A DNA stretch of 6,034 nucleotides, from NCBI GenBank assembly GCA_018713755.1, contig DVOG01000160.1, positions 1 through 6,034 on the forward strand, given 5' to 3'. The notes beneath the pieces are model-generated. The model saw only the letters and a program-made list of their open reading frames with translations. It was not told the origin of the DNA and did no database searches. Below are positions 5,457-6,034 of this stretch, piece after piece. Each line of letters begins with the position of its first letter. The first letter of the stretch is position 1. The DNA is from Candidatus Spyradosoma merdigallinarum. GTDB lineage: Bacteria; Verrucomicrobiota; Verrucomicrobiia; Opitutales; UBA953. Position numbers and translations under genes: made by a program.

Positions 5457-6034
5457 TTACTTCTCGCCGAGCGCGGAAAGAAACTCTCCGAACATCCGCG
5501 AAAAGTCGGCGTTGCTGAACGTCGGCCGAAATTCGATTTCAAGCAAGCCGACCGCGGGAACGCCCTCCGCGTGCGTATCGGGAATTTCGATACGAATTTT
5601 GTTCGACGGAACGGAAACTTCCATCACGGAGAAAAACTGCGCCTCCGATTCGGTTTCATTCCCCTCGAAACGCACGACGCGCGAAATCTGATCTTCCCCG
5701 ATCGAGATGCGCACGGGAACGGACGCGGCGGGCGCGTTCCCGTCCGTCCGCAGATAAACGTTGTAAACGCCCGCGGGAACGGGATAGAAAAATTCGACGG
5801 GATTCGCCGCCGAAAGCTCGCGCAGCGGGTACCCGCTTTCGAGAAAGTCGAAGGAAAACGCGCGGCGCCCCGTCCGCCCCGCGCAAAGCCGCTCCCAGTA
5901 TTCCCGTTCTTCCGCGGCGTTGGAAGGCGCTCCCGCGGACGAAACCGCGCCCGCGGCGGACGCTCCGGCGCGGCTTTCGTCGCCGGAAAGATTTCCCGCG
6001 CGGCCGGAAGCCGCCGCGCCCGCGGGAACGGCGG
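5457..6034 (-). CDS. Unrecognised protein, C-terminal part (5' end beyond window)
   Basis: The frame ending in TAA at 5457-5459 stays open for 191 codons to the right edge, so the start is outside the window; a GTG at 5714 is internal and would cut the domain. I do not recognise the family. The visible N-terminal part (about 50 residues) is rich in Ala, Gly and Ser and looks like a flexible linker. A short charged stretch (EEREYWERLCAG) follows, then about 120 residues of alternating beta-strand pattern: VEFFYPVPAGVYNVYLRTDG, VRISIG, FFSVMEVSVP, KIRIEIP and a closing GLLEIEFRP. This order resembles galactose-binding-like beta-sandwich modules (CBM6/35 type) found at the ends of large secreted proteins, but that is only a pattern impression. 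The tail FSRMFGEFLSALGEK may form a helix. It is convergent with recN, with a shared hairpin at 5384-5423. Confidence 0.65.
   Translation of the reverse strand, partial: AVPAGAAASGRAGNLSGDESRAGASAAGAVSSAGAPSNAAEEREYWERLCAGRTGRRAFSFDFLESGYPLRELSAANPVEFFYPVPAGVYNVYLRTDGNAPAASVPVRISIGEDQISRVVRFEGNETESEAQFFSVMEVSVPSNKIRIEIPDTHAEGVPAVGLLEIEFRPTFSNADFSRMFGEFLSALGEK

Larger units (their letters stand above)
222..6030. repeat. Dispersed GCGGGAACG word (DUS/HIP-like), 37 core copies
   Basis: Hand count of the 7-base core. GGGAACG on the plus strand starts at 224, 288, 458, 747, 998, 1262, 1336, 1689, 2439, 2520, 2551, 3053, 3625, 3669, 4739, 4850, 5417, 5556, 5715, 5775 and 6024 (21). CGTTCCC starts at 266, 983, 1275, 1316, 2444, 2621, 2914, 3281, 3329, 3488, 3606, 4453, 4496, 5292, 5390 and 5735 (16). 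Of these, 24 have the 9-base form GCGGGAACG or its complement, and many extend to CCGCGGGAACG. About 17 copies fall in under 1 kb of intergenic DNA and about 20 in 5 kb of coding DNA. Equal-base chance for a 7-mer on both strands is about 0.7 copies in this length. None occurs in 1-221. Confidence 0.9.

Noticed and set aside
222..6030. CRISPR array as the source of the repeated word
   Set aside because: The copies are only 7-11 bases, irregularly spaced, in both orientations and partly inside genes; there are no spacers of uniform length and no cas genes.

Overview
The window reads as GC-rich bacterial chromosome carrying four complete genes and one gene cut by the right edge. Three are confidently recognised: dapA (4-hydroxy-tetrahydrodipicolinate synthase, lysine/peptidoglycan pathway), gap (NAD-type glyceraldehyde-3-phosphate dehydrogenase, glycolysis) and recN (SMC-like DNA-repair ATPase). 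The fourth is an exported six-bladed beta-propeller protein of SMP-30/gluconolactonase type, and the fifth is the C-terminal part of an unrecognised protein. Four starts can be placed and none has a Shine-Dalgarno sequence. The RecN protein has an unusual SAGE signature and a DEVDANVGGE Walker B region, which I associate with Verrucomicrobiota or relatives. That placement is an inference, not a proven assignment.

Layout: 1-19 is a Nextera/Tn5 mosaic-end adapter, so the left edge is a contig end. 20-220 is an AT-richer stretch with no gene and none of the repeat motif, possibly chimeric. dapA (minus, 332-1231) is followed by a terminator at 258-301. gap (minus, 1368-2393) is followed by its own terminator at 1302-1353. 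The 285-bp gap at 2394-2678 separates gap from the divergent propeller gene (plus, 2679-3578), which ends in a terminator at 3603-3646. recN (plus, 3723-5384) converges on the partial minus-strand gene (5457 to beyond 6034), with a hairpin between them at 5384-5423. The genes appear to be separate transcription units and do not form a pathway cluster; this looks like housekeeping chromosome.

The outstanding signal is a short repeated word, GCGGGAACG (core GGGAACG), on both strands. By eye I count 37 copies of the 7-base core and 24 of the 9-base form in 6 kb, where chance would give about one and far less than one. It builds the stem of every terminator here, lies about 30-58 nt upstream of each complete gene, forms perfect palindromes, and occurs inside genes in several reading frames, where it appears to dictate codon choice (11 of 13 Val-Pro pairs are GTT-CCC). 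This resembles DNA uptake sequences of Neisseria/Pasteurellaceae or the HIP1 repeat of cyanobacteria, but at higher density. I do not know of a description of this particular word.
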